Shown here piece by piece: positions 28,533 through 38,380 of a DNA stretch of 64,000 bases; positions within the stretch are counted from its first letter, which is position 1, and each line of letters opens with the position of its first letter. The notes under the pieces are model-generated. The model worked only from the letters and a program-made list of their open reading frames with translations. It made no database searches and was not told the origin of the DNA. The position numbers were made by a program, and so were the translations under genes. The stretch is from Methylohalomonas sp034521715 (lineage in GTDB: Bacteria > Pseudomonadota > Gammaproteobacteria > Methylohalomonadales > Methylohalomonadaceae), in the NCBI GenBank assembly GCA_034521715.1, contig JAXHLY010000009.1:136542-200541 (forward strand). Direction: 5' to 3'.

Positions 28533-30796
28533 TCAGTACCTGTCCCACAGAGCCAGCCTGTTTTTAATTTTCCTGTATAATTCTGCAGCACAAACAGGTT
28601 TATATAGCAAGTCATATCCATGATTCGTAATTTGTACTTCCAAATGTCTGCTGACTACACCTGACAAAACAATGCATGGTATATTTCCATACATAGATTT
28701 TAAGTTATCAGCCAGTTCAATGCCCGTATGCTCATGGTCAAGCAAATAGTCAAAGATTGCTATATCAGGAATAATCTTGTTATCATTGATAATGTCACAG
28801 GCGCTCCCATAGGAGTCTGCAGTAATGAGGTCAAATCCCCAACTCTCCAGAAGAGCATGTAATGCATCCAGCGATGGAATATTATCATCAGCAATGAAGG
28901 CTGTATGTCCTGCCATGTCGTATAATTCACGATCCTCTATGCTATTCTGAATAACTGTTAAATTTCCCTGTGAATATCCATATGGCACTTCAATAGTAAA
29001 CATTGAATATTTGTTTTGTTCTGACTTGAGATCTAATTTATGCCCAAGTAAATTAAGAGTATGCTCTACTATAGATAGACCAAGCCCAAGTCCGACACCC
29101 ATGACATGATCATTCTCTTGATTTCCGCTATAGTATTCGTCAAATATATATTTGATATCAGTATTTGATATTCCTGTACCAGTATCTAGAATAATAATCT
29201 TAACGCAAGAGCTTTGGCGCCTGCACCCAATTACAATTTTTCCTTTATGAGTATACTCAATAGCATTGTAAACTAGGTTGGTAATTACTCTATAGAAGCA
29301 GTATTGAATCTGATTTAACTATAATGGATGTATTAATGCATTTTATTTCTAATCCTTTGCTGTTTGCCAACTGTTCATATTCTGCTTTTATACTTGATAA
29401 GATAGATTGAATTCTAAATTCTTGTATATCAGGCTTGACGACGCCAAGCTCTAGTCGAGATATATCTAGTATCTTGTCGAATTTCTCCCTTAGATCCTGT
29501 ATACATGCACTAATTTTATACAACTTGATCTGATTCACTGTTTGAATCAGTATTAGATAATAAAGTATCCAATATCAATCCCATTGCATTAACCGGTTGT
29601 CTTAAATCATGACTAGCTGATGCAAGAAATCTTGTTTTAGACATATTCGCATTTTCAGCTGAGATCTTAGCAAGATTCATTTCATTTTCGATGATTTCTC
29701 TCATATCTAATTCATGTTGTAATTTACTTGTGCGTTCCTGCACTCTGTTTTCCAGTTCCAGATTAATATATTTTTGCTTGTTGATTGACTGAACTAATTC
29801 ATCAGTTAACTGATTGAATATTCTACCTAATTTTCCTACCTCATCATCTGAATTAATTTGTGCGCGGGCTGATAAATCACCTGCCACCTGTGTTTCAGCA
29901 ACACTTGTAAGATACTGAATAGGCTTAACAACCGTTCTAATTAAAAAGACAAAAGTGAATATTACAGAAGCTATACTAGCAATCAATGCGATAAATATAA
30001 TTTCATACTGAAACCACCAGTTATCTGAAAGCAAGATTTTATCTTTAACTAATAAATCTAACTTATAAGTTTTGTTTATCGCCTAAACTAGATATAGAAT
30101 CAATATTAATTGACTTGTAGAATGGTAATTGATTTGAATCGAGTGTAGATATTATATTAGTACCTGATTTTCTTAATGATAAGCCCGCATGCCATTCTGG
30201 TAATAGGGCATTAAGATACTTTTGGTCAGATTCTATTTCCCAGTATTACAACACCAATTGGGCCATTAATAGATTGAACTATATTCGCCGTGATAAAATA
30301 TAATTGGTTATCAAAATCAAGAATACCTGATTCTGATATGCCATCATCTATAGTATCTGCCTTAGAAGATTCATCTATTAGGTTGGTAATAAGATTCGTA
30401 AATTTATCACGATCACCGAATATGCTAGGTGGCTGCGCTCTGGCAAACGCATAACCATCATGATCATAAATATTTATTAAGTCGACATCAGAATATTGAT
30501 AATACAGTAGTATTGTATTTAACATTTCATACTGATGACCTAGCAGCAAACCATTCTTAATAATTGGGTGATTCGATAACAAATACAGTGATATTGACTA
30601 TATAATCCTTAGATTCCTCATATATATCATGCACATGATCTGCATATTCATTCTTTTAGTATCAAGCATCTGTCTTTGGGAATTATATTCATGCACAAGA
30701 ATTGTTATAATTAGAATGCAACTAACCAATGTAACAAAAATCAGATGGAACAAGCACCTTTGTACTTATCGGGTAATGGTTAACTGCTTGGATCAT
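28533..30796 (-). CDS. Hybrid sensor histidine kinase with C-terminal receiver, frameshifted
   Basis: AT-rich gene read across at least four frames, about 750 residues. Order: a membrane segment near the start (FVTLVSCILIITILV), a periplasmic sensor region, a second membrane segment (IALIASIASVIFTFVFLI), HAMP (PIQYLTSVAETQVAGDLSAR), a coiled coil, HisKA with the phospho-acceptor in ASASHDLRQPVNAMG, HATPase with an N box (YNAIEYT) and G boxes (GTGIS, VGLGLGLSIVEHTL), and a receiver (IADDNIPSLDALHALL, DIAIFDYLLDHE, and K in LLYKPV). It lies 71 bases after the PhnD-like gene and shares an operon with the response regulator, so it likely reads ligand state through that binding protein. The frameshifts look like indels, not decay. 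Confidence 0.8.
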
Positions 30797-30867
30797 TTTT
30801 TGAAGCAAGATTAAAATACTGCTATAGCAATGATATAGGTATGCATGTTATATATTATTCTTTTCCA

Positions 30868-31811
30868 TCAAGAATATATGCTTGCAGTATCTACGTCACT
30901 AATCTGGTCGATAACTTCTCTGACCTTATCGTAATATGCGTCATCCCCAGCTACATATCCGGAAGCAGGCAGTCCCTTTAACAACATAGGATCAATATTG
31001 ATCAACGCAGACTTAATTTTTTTCTTCACATCATCAGACAGTAATGAATTTGATGCTATACCCAGATTAGGAATAGTTCCGACAGTGGCGATGATGTTAA
31101 ATATATCCCCATGTTTTTCTATAGCCTTTTTCAGATTGTAATCCCATGTAGCACCTGCATCTACACTACCTGCTACAATTGCGTCTGTAACACGAGGATG
31201 ACTACCCAAGAAATAAACCTTGTTGAAATAAGTATGATAGTCAATACCTAAGTCAATAAATCTTGCTAGAGGATATGTATACCCACTACTGGATTGCATG
31301 CTAACAAAAGCAAATATCTTATTCTCTAGATCATCAATACTACTAATGCCACTATTTTTTCCTTGCAACGAGGTATGATTTATATGTGTCAGTCATATTA
31401 GCTCCATCCAGACTCATACTTAATTCAGTCAATATCGTACTTAACCGATGGATTAATACGCTTAGCTAATACAAATGGAACCGGGGATATGGCGGCTAGA
31501 TGAATTGATTCTGAAGATAGCAACTCAACCATATGATTATAATCCCTTGCCCCTACAATAATAAAATTTGCATCTATTTCATCAGCAAGATAACTCAACA
31601 TTGGTTTGAATAATCGTCTTATATCATCTATTGACTGACCCTGTTGCCAAGGGGTTACACCGAACTTGTATACAGTTTTAGAATCTATACCACTATCAGT
31701 GGAATCGTTTGCTAACACTACTGGCGCTACACATGCAAATAGTAGTGTAACTAGAATTCCTACTACCATTAATCTATTCATTGTAGTCATATCTATAATC
31801 AGTCTAGTCAC
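30868..31811 (-). CDS. PhnD-like periplasmic binding protein (phosphate/phosphonate/oxyanion type), frameshifted
   Basis: The N-terminal half (signal peptide MVVGILVTLLFACVAPVVLA, then YKFGVTPWQQGQSIDDIRRL) and C-terminal half (SISSIDDLENKIFAF-like segment, SGYTYPLARF, GSHPRVTDAIVAGSVDAGAT) are joined by a frameshift around 31390. This is the PhnD/SsuA-like fold. It is not followed by transporter genes but by a histidine kinase, as in AioX-type sensory systems where a PhnD homologue presents ligand to the kinase. The start may be internal (ATG at 31781). A role as a sensor subunit is inference; the neighbouring phosphatase and porin favour a phosphorus ligand. Confidence 0.75.
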
Positions 31812-31863
31812 AATCTTCTTGTGGGCTATGTCATTAATAAAATATATTTATAGAAACTATCGC

Positions 31864-32523
31864 TTAATCAGTGCCATCATAAAAAAGCTTGTTTGCAATT
31901 AATGCAGCTTGAGTTCGATTTTTTACACCCAACTGCCTTAATATTGCTGCTACATGTAATTTGACTGTCCCTTCAGTCATAGAGAGTTTCCTGGCTATTA
32001 TTTTGTTCGATTCACCTTCTTTAATATGGACTAGTACTTGTTTCTGTCTATCTGTAAGCTTTTTATAATTGTATAGTGCTTGTTGCTCCGACGTATCATT
32101 GGACGATTCTAAGCTTCAAACGTTTATCCTTGGATGAATTGAGGATTTCACCCTTCATCATAAGGCGAATAGAGGTTATAATTTCTTCTCGACTCAATGA
32201 TTTTGGTATATATCCGTGAGCACCCGCTTCCATTGCCATACTTTGCGTCGTTCATCGACTCAGAACTTGATATCAGGATTAGCGGAGTATCCGGGATACT
32301 TATCAACAAAAACTTTTTATAACCTGCTTCCAATTTCCTCCAGCCATGTATAGATCTAATAGTACTAGATTTATAGATACATCTTCTTCCTTTAAGAATT
32401 TATTGAGATAAGTAAATGAATCTACTTCGTATATAGAAACACTATCGCAAATGTCACGAAGTATGTTTGCAAGGGCCTCTCTGTAAAGAGGATGATCATG
32501 CTATCAAATTCATCTGTAACCAT
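31864..32523 (-). CDS. NarL/FixJ-type response regulator (LuxR HTH), frameshifted
   Basis: The LuxR-type helix-turn-helix is clear at the 3' end: LTDRQKQVLVHIKEGESNKI, then IARKLSMTEGTVKLHVAAIL and RQLGVKNRTQAALIANKLF, ending at 31864. Upstream, three frames together give a receiver domain: DHPLYREALANILRD, NLVLLDLYMAGG (phospho-acceptor Asp), PLILISSSESMNDA and AGAHGYIPKSLSREEIITSI. The start is placed at the ATG at 32523 (MVTDEFDS). It is the first gene of the RR, binding protein, kinase operon. Confidence 0.75.
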
Positions 32524-33280
32524 AATTGGTTATACCCAATAATTTTATTAGGGCTATGTATTAATAAATATAGACTGGTTTTGTCCTATATTTAGGATTT
32601 GGGTTAATCGTTGATGCTAATGATTTGATACCCTAATCTGCTTTATCCTCTAACAGAATACTCAATTGTTGCTTTTTCAGGTTTCATATAAGCAGCACGA
32701 AGCAGTAGATATAGAATTTGCGCATCAGGATAGTCCCTTCACAATATTGATATACCCGTAGCGGTCGTCTTCCTGAACCTGGTAGATAAAATCTACACCG
32801 GGCTAGACGTCCTTCTCGGCGCATGGAGGCACTACGTCGCGTAATATTCCGTGATGAGACATACAGCTCAACAACTGTCAACTTTCTCATATAGCTAATA
32901 CTCTGATAGTCCATAACTTGCAAGCTAACACCGAGTTATTTCCTCGGTAGGAACTTGCAGTTCTTTTGGGCGTACCAAACGACCAATATAGACTTGCACC
33001 TGAGCAAAAACACTATCGACCGCGACAGGCAAGGCTGACCGGATCTGGTGCTGATAGCGGCCTTGCTCCCTAGGTCTACCGTGACCATCAGACATCAATG
33101 CAAGTCCTGGTTTTATGACTGTATCCAGGTTACAACGAATTGACATGATTCAAGTTATTCATCGGCCAGCTCAATATAGTTTATTCCTCCTGATATTAAC
33201 TATACTACCTTACTAATAAGAGTGTGCTTATACTGTCATCAGTCTGTCACTTTAGCTGCCATTTTCGCAAATACAAAACA
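32524..33280. other. Mostly unassigned region upstream of the response regulator
   Basis: Two minus-strand frames, 32925-33146 (starting MSIRCNLDTVIKPGLALMSD) and 32684-32923, are GC-richer than the surrounding AT-rich block and could be one broken gene, but I recognise no family. The promoter of the regulator operon must lie in 32530-32680. Confidence 0.35.
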
Positions 33281-33304
33281 GGCGATGCTCTGTTGAGCAC
33301 CGCC
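33281..33304 (-). terminator. Intrinsic terminator after the phosphatase gene
   Basis: On the minus strand GGCGGTGCTC-AACA-GAGCATCGCC (one mismatch) is followed by TGTTTTGTATTT. It lies 30 bases after the phosphatase stop. Confidence 0.7.
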
Positions 33305-33333
33305 TAATCAGTACATAAGGCTATGCTAATCCG

Positions 33334-35034
33334 CTAGCCAAACATGTAAATATTATTCAAACACTTCCCACCTAATGGGTTCCCGTCCGCACCCGATGGC
33401 ATACGTACGTTAAGGAATCTTGCCATTGTGGGCACAATGTCACTGACAGCGACAGAACGGTGTACCATCTTATTGCTGATACCTGGCCCAGACATTAGTA
33501 TCGGGACATGTGTATAGTATGCATATGGTGATCCATGCATTGCCGCAAATTGATCAGGATTTGGATAGAGATACCAGAATTGGTCTTGAATAAGCAGAAC
33601 ATTGCCTGATCTTGTTGGATGAAATGCTCTTACCAATTTATTCATTATAGGTGTATCTGGAACATTCCCAGATTCAATATTCGTCCTTGTAACTGCATAG
33701 GCTATTCCTTCATACGACTCCATATAATCTGCTAATGCTTCTTCCACTTTTGCAGTATCTAGGTTATTTTTGTCTATAAGTTTCGGATTCAGATATAGGC
33801 TCGGATTCCAGAATGTCATAATAAATCATCAGTAATACTGAACTTACTTTTGAGCATATTATTGGCATCTTCTATAAACTTCTCCGGATAATGCCTTCCA
33901 GCGTCTAGACCCTCTTGATTGATACTCCGGCACATCATCTGCACCATGATCTGCTGTAAGTACAATGAGGGTCTTATCGAGACCAACAGTTTCATCTATA
34001 TACGAGAAGAATTCACCCAATTTTCTGTCTTCACGCAAGAAGTTGTCTCTACATACTCGACACTGAAAGTGCCCCATGCATGGCCAATATAATCCTGCTC
34101 CGAGAGACTGAGGGTTAATACATCCGTAGTTCCATTACGGCCTAGATTGTGTGTATCTACAATATGCTTTCCTAGCTCTATTACAAGCTCATGCCCTGCA
34201 GGAGTAAACCTAAGTCCTTTATAATAGCTAGCTTCATCATCGTTATCATAACTAATTGGAAATGTGGTTGATAAATCATAATATCCTTTCTCGCCAACCC
34301 GGTCATCTGAAAAAGGATATTCTTCTATTGGCAATAGTGTCTCCCAGCTAGTCCCCTTATATGAGATCCTTTGCCCCAGACTTATTAAAGCTAACTAACC
34401 AGTCTGGCATTTGATCATAATAATAATCTGACGTGATAAAGTTGCCAGTACCAGGATTATAATAGATTGCTTTACCAAGCCTGCCAGCTGGTATGATCGC
34501 GCCTCTGTCCTTGATACCAATACCAAAGACTTTTGGCTTGCCGCCATTCGATAACTTGATTTCATCGGAAATGGTTGTGGCAGTAAGATTTCTAGGAGAT
34601 GTTCCTTTCAGGCTGGATGACTCAAGATGCTTGCTTGAAGCGTCCATTATGCAATACATCCGTTCACCAGTCACTCTGTCAGCCCAGTCATTACCAGCTA
34701 AACCATGTTCAGCTGCCGGAGCACCTGTTGACAATACGGCGTGACCTACAGCTGTAAATGTCGTTGAATGCTGGTAATGAGCATTAGTATATGAAACACC
34801 ATTATCAAGAAGATACTTATATCCACCTGTGAGCTTATCATAGTATTTAAATGGCATTTCACCTTTTAACATATCACTAGTAATCTGGATTACCAGGTCT
34901 ATATCTCTATTAACCTCTTTCGCATCACTAGCTAGTGGCGACGTAATTAACATTACTGCTGTTATTATAAGCAATGGTAAATTCAGCATTTTTGACTTCA
35001 ATGCACTTAATTTTACTATATTACCGGTTCGCAT
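33334..35034 (-). CDS. PafA-like alkaline phosphatase superfamily protein, frameshifted
   Basis: Exported phosphatase of the alkaline phosphatase/nucleotide pyrophosphatase superfamily, about 560 residues when four frames are joined. Features: signal peptide (MLNLPLLIITAVMLITSPLA), metal site DLVIQITSDMLKGEMPF, Thr nucleophile in HSTTFTAVGHAVLSTG (PafA uses Thr rather than Ser), TLSLSEQDYIGHAWG, LIVLTADHGADDVPE with the metal-binding D-H, and the C-terminal ISNKMVHRSVAVSDIVPTMA with the last metal His nearby. The start at 35034 has GAGGAG 8 bases upstream. It follows the porin gene and is terminated at 33281. It would release phosphate from organic esters in the periplasm. Confidence 0.82.
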
Positions 35035-35054
35035 TTTATTGCTCCTCTTATGTT

Positions 35055-35086
35055 TAAAAAATAGGGAGCCATGAGGAATGGCTCCC
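35055..35086 (-). terminator. Intrinsic terminator between porin and phosphatase genes
   Basis: GGGAGCCAT-N5-ATGGCTCCC (35064-35086) forms a 9-bp perfect stem, followed on the minus strand by TATTTTTTAAAC. It lies 21 bases after the porin stop, so it likely gives more porin than phosphatase mRNA. Confidence 0.8.
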
Positions 35087-35107
35087 AAAAACTACTTACT
35101 AGGAGGT

Positions 35108-36445
35108 TTAACAATTATTACTACCAATGGGAATTACCAGTCTAACTTCGACTCTAGTTCCAATGACATCACCTTCGATATTATTCCCAGCTACAGCAAT
35201 CGGGCTGTCCTCAGCGTCATAGCTCACCCAATTCAGCATCATTCTTGCGTAGGGGTTGAAATACCAATTAAGACCAACCGTGGTATTTTTCATTTCACCG
35301 CCCATGATTGGGCCATCATTCAGATCGAGGTTGCTATAGCGAACAGCAATTTCCCAGGCACCTGTACCACCGTCCAGGTTAAATTTGCTATTCGGTTTAA
35401 CTCGACTGAAAGTACCCTTTGAGTAAGGGCGTGACTCACCTGTCAAGAAATAACTGCCGTATATGTAATAACCGTCAAAATTCACGTCCTGGTTACCACT
35501 GTTACGACTTACGTCGACTTGCCCATATTGCCCCTGGATTGAGAATGGACCATAGACCCCTGCCGCTTCGAATCCATAAAAGTTATAGGAGTCGACATTC
35601 CCGATAGTCCCTGTATTAACGACCCTTGCATTGTCTACACGCATCTCTGGCCTATCACCAAATCTGACCTGGTCGTTGGGGGGATTCGTATAACGATAAC
35701 CGGCCAGACCCAGATGTATGACGCGATCACTTTCATTTACGGGTGCCGCCGTCAGTCGCCCGTGATACGACCAGCCTTCGTCATTATGTCTGCCAGTCGC
35801 ATCTGCATTGGATGCTCCGACAGAGGCTGCATCTCCAAAGACACCGCCGGCGATGGTGTAATGCTTCTGGGCGTGACTAGCCTGCAAACCGATTACACGA
35901 AACCGATCGAATGCATTAATAACTGAACCTCTTTCCATAAATGTGATGAATCGTGAACTGGTCAATGTTTCCAGGTTTGTCGGGGTTAACGCCTGGCCGA
36001 ATTTGATCGAAACATTGTCAAATCCACTGTACTGCAAATATGCGTCCTGCAAGAAGGCATCGGAGCCACTGGCAAAATCTGCTTCCACCCGCCATTTCCA
36101 GTGCTTATATAATCCGCCTTCAAATCCCAGACGAGCTCGTCTTACCTGCGTCCCCGAATTGAAATCACGGCCGCCATCACTAGCATTAAAAAAGGCAGCA
36201 TCCACTTGGGCACGCCCTCGGAATCCAAACCAGAAATCACCATCCGGATCGAGAAAATCCGGCGATGCGCTGTGCTTGATTTCCTTCTGCTGCTCTAGTT
36301 CCTTTTCAAGCTGCTCGACACGCTTTTCTAATGAATACTCACCCTCTGAATAAGCATGTGGAGATACAATTAATGAAGCAAATAGCAGGCCTGCAGCCGT
36401 TCTACTACTCATTCCACGGCCTGGTATGTGCTTTTCATGTTTCAT
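35108..36445 (-). CDS. Phosphate-selective porin (OprP/OprO family)
   Basis: Outer-membrane beta-barrel of about 445 residues. It has a signal peptide (ending near HAYSEGEYS), a short N-terminal coiled coil (SLEKRVEQLEKELEQQKEI), then the OprP/O barrel: GDFWFGFRGRAQVDAAFFN, RRARLGFEGGLYKHWKWRVE and a C-terminal strand RVEVRLVIPIG. The frame is intact. The ATG at 36445 is preferred, with GGAGG 6 bases upstream, over ATG at 36451, which overlaps the ribosome binding site. Next to a phosphatase and a PhnD-like sensor, it probably imports phosphate or polyphosphate. Its GC content is above that of its neighbours. Confidence 0.88.
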   Translation of the reverse strand: MKHEKHIPGRGMSSRTAAGLLFASLIVSPHAYSEGEYSLEKRVEQLEKELEQQKEIKHSASPDFLDPDGDFWFGFRGRAQVDAAFFNASDGGRDFNSGTQVRRARLGFEGGLYKHWKWRVEADFASGSDAFLQDAYLQYSGFDNVSIKFGQALTPTNLETLTSSRFITFMERGSVINAFDRFRVIGLQASHAQKHYTIAGGVFGDAASVGASNADATGRHNDEGWSYHGRLTAAPVNESDRVIHLGLAGYRYTNPPNDQVRFGDRPEMRVDNARVVNTGTIGNVDSYNFYGFEAAGVYGPFSIQGQYGQVDVSRNSGNQDVNFDGYYIYGSYFLTGESRPYSKGTFSRVKPNSKFNLDGGTGAWEIAVRYSNLDLNDGPIMGGEMKNTTVGLNWYFNPYARMMLNWVSYDAEDSPIAVAGNNIEGDVIGTRVEVRLVIPIGSNNC

Positions 36446-36553
36446 CCCCATCCTCCCTTAGTACTAATTACTATGGATCCGAGTTGATTTAATTAGCTAC
36501 TGAAACTACGGGGGGAATTTATAGGGGATATGAAAAGGTACTTAAAGTCATAT

Positions 36554-36577
36554 AAAGATATAGATATCTATATCTTT
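36554..36577. promoter_or_regulatory. 24-bp perfect palindrome in divergent promoter region
   Basis: AAAGATATAGAT and its exact complement meet at 36565/36566. It sits between the porin gene and the divergent gene at 36673, about 110 bp from the porin start. It is a candidate operator, possibly for the LuxR-type regulator at 31.9 kb. The region is AT-rich, so chance contributes. Confidence 0.5.
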
Positions 36578-36672
36578 CGATAGCTTGGGTATGTCTTTAG
36601 ATATATTGATTGAAATAAAACTAAGCCTAATTATATATCTAAATTAATTTAGTAGAAATCACAATCAATTAC

Positions 36673-37446
36673 TTGATACCTCAATCGATGAATAGCATAT
36701 ACAAATATTTGTTAATAATTCCGTTGTTATCTAATACATCATGCGATTACCGAGACAGGGATGATAATGCAGTCGATCAAAAAAGCGAGCAATATCTACA
36801 AAAGTCAGATGGACAGAATATTTTTCTAGCAAATGAATTTGCTAAAATAGAGTTAGTTGAAATTGAACCTAAGGAGACAAAAGAATATAAATTGCGGGAA
36901 AAATGCTTAATTTACTTGATTCAAGGAGATTCTATAGATCTAGTATCTAATAAACGCAATGAAAGTGAAAGATTATTAGCTGAACAAAATCTTGTTATAC
37001 ATAGAGATCATGATTTATCTGCGTTATACAATCCTGGAGATAATAGTTCGTTGTTAGCATTAATTCATTCGTCCGTGTCTCCATATAAACCTGATCCTCC
37101 AGGCCTATCCGCTCACGCTATTGACAATGATGATTCTGATATCATCTATGGATCTGATTCGATGGTAATGCTATTAGATAGCGATCATTTCTATATTAAA
37201 AATATATATATAAATTCTGATGAGCGTTACACAATTAATACTAACATCAGCGGAATATTACTAACTAAGAATGATAACAACGTAAATGTATATGCGAACT
37301 ACGTAGACTCTATTGAAAACAATTACATTGGTTTGTGGTGGATCACTCCAGGTAGTTTTGAAATACAAAATCATGAAAATCATCAAGTCCCACTAACATT
37401 TATTGGTATTAAGCCGGTATATAGATATGCTAAATACGAACCCTAG
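36673..37446 (+). CDS. Hypothetical AT-rich lipoprotein-like or exported protein
   Basis: About 250 residues, likely starting at the internal ATG (MNSIYKYLLIIPLLSNTSCD) at 36688, which gives a lipobox-like LLSNTSC. The body is rich in Asp, Asn and Ile with two repeated beta-type halves (YLIQGDSIDLVSNKRNESER and ISGILLTKNDNNVNVYANYV). This suggests a double-stranded beta-helix (cupin-like) layout, though that is only an impression. It is divergent from the porin gene and overlaps the next gene, so it probably belongs to the phosphorus module. No family recognised. Confidence 0.55.
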   Translation: MIPQSMNSIYKYLLIIPLLSNTSCDYRDRDDNAVDQKSEQYLQKSDGQNIFLANEFAKIELVEIEPKETKEYKLREKCLIYLIQGDSIDLVSNKRNESERLLAEQNLVIHRDHDLSALYNPGDNSSLLALIHSSVSPYKPDPPGLSAHAIDNDDSDIIYGSDSMVMLLDSDHFYIKNIYINSDERYTINTNISGILLTKNDNNVNVYANYVDSIENNYIGLWWITPGSFEIQNHENHQVPLTFIGIKPVYRYAKYEP

Positions 37447-37981
37447 AATCGGAACACTGATTACGCAATATTTAAATATAAACGTATATACTTTATACAT
37501 AGCTATCCTGTATTTTCTATTAATTTTTACTCCCAGTCTGTGCTTATCACATGGCTCTATAAATCCTCCTTCAATTGATCAGTCACAATTGCGAGTAGTT
37601 AAAGAGGCTTCTTCTGATATTTATACTCCACCTACGGATGGAAAGCTAACTGAAAATCAAATTATTGATTTCATCGAGCTTTCACAAAATGCAATTGATA
37701 AATACGAAGATATGATTGATAAAGCAAATCATGTCAATACTCACACAAATTCAGAATCACAATCAAATTGTAATTACTATCAATATAAATTGGCTACAAT
37801 TACATCTGTTAAGTCAAATGATTATAACTGGGCCGAGCACGACTGGATTACCAGACAGTTAATCCAAACGATGCACTTATATAAATTAGATACTAAATCA
37901 TTGGATTCTGCAGCAGCTCACAATGTAAATTTGTTTAAGAAATTAAAAAGTCAATTATTACCAATCATAAATTATTGTTAA
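37427..37981 (+). CDS. Hypothetical exported protein
   Basis: About 184 residues from the ATG at 37427, overlapping the previous gene by 20 bases. An N-terminal hydrophobic segment (YIAILYFLLIFTPSLCLS) is a probable signal peptide. The rest is helical, with SQNAIDKYEDMIDKANHV and a Gln/Asn-rich middle. AT-rich, strongly unlike the following zinc genes. The overlap suggests co-expression with the upstream lipoprotein-like gene. Function unknown. Confidence 0.5.
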   Translation: MLNTNPRIGTLITQYLNINVYTLYIAILYFLLIFTPSLCLSHGSINPPSIDQSQLRVVKEASSDIYTPPTDGKLTENQIIDFIELSQNAIDKYEDMIDKANHVNTHTNSESQSNCNYYQYKLATITSVKSNDYNWAEHDWITRQLIQTMHLYKLDTKSLDSAAAHNVNLFKKLKSQLLPIINYC

Positions 37982-38019
37982 TATTTTATATTTAACCTAA
38001 CAAACTGTCTGCGATCGCT

Positions 38020-38316
38020 TTGAATCAATTTGTGTTCAATTACCGCCACGTTACCCGCCTGCTACTTGTGCTGCTGCTGTTCATGCAGTACGCGACACTG
38101 GCACACAGCACCGAACATTACCTGTTGAGTCATGCGGATCACTGCGGCAAGTGCACATTGCATCAACAGTTCGGACAGACCAGTATTGCTGTCATTCACC
38201 AGGTCACGCTGCCTACAGCCGTAAATCAGGGTTCTGGCACGACCATTTCATGCCCCGTAGTAAACTTAAATCCCGCATTTAATTCCCGCGCCCCACCACT
38301 TTCTCCACTGAACTAA
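38020..38316 (+). CDS. Small zinc-related exported protein (zinc chaperone-like)
   Basis: 98 residues. An N-terminal signal or membrane segment (LLLVLLLFMQYATLAHS) is followed by SHADHCGKCTLHQQF, with His and Cys residues that could bind a metal. Small proteins of this form commonly precede TonB-dependent zinc receptors and are annotated as zinc uptake chaperones. Here the ZnuD-like gene follows 64 bp later. GC content jumps at this point relative to the AT-rich block, marking a boundary near 38.0 kb. Confidence 0.6.
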   Translation: MNQFVFNYRHVTRLLLVLLLFMQYATLAHSTEHYLLSHADHCGKCTLHQQFGQTSIAVIHQVTLPTAVNQGSGTTISCPVVNLNPAFNSRAPPLSPLN

Positions 38317-38380
38317 CGACACAAGCACTCGTTAATACTACGCCATGCAATCACATGGTGTCAGTTTCAGGACAACAACA

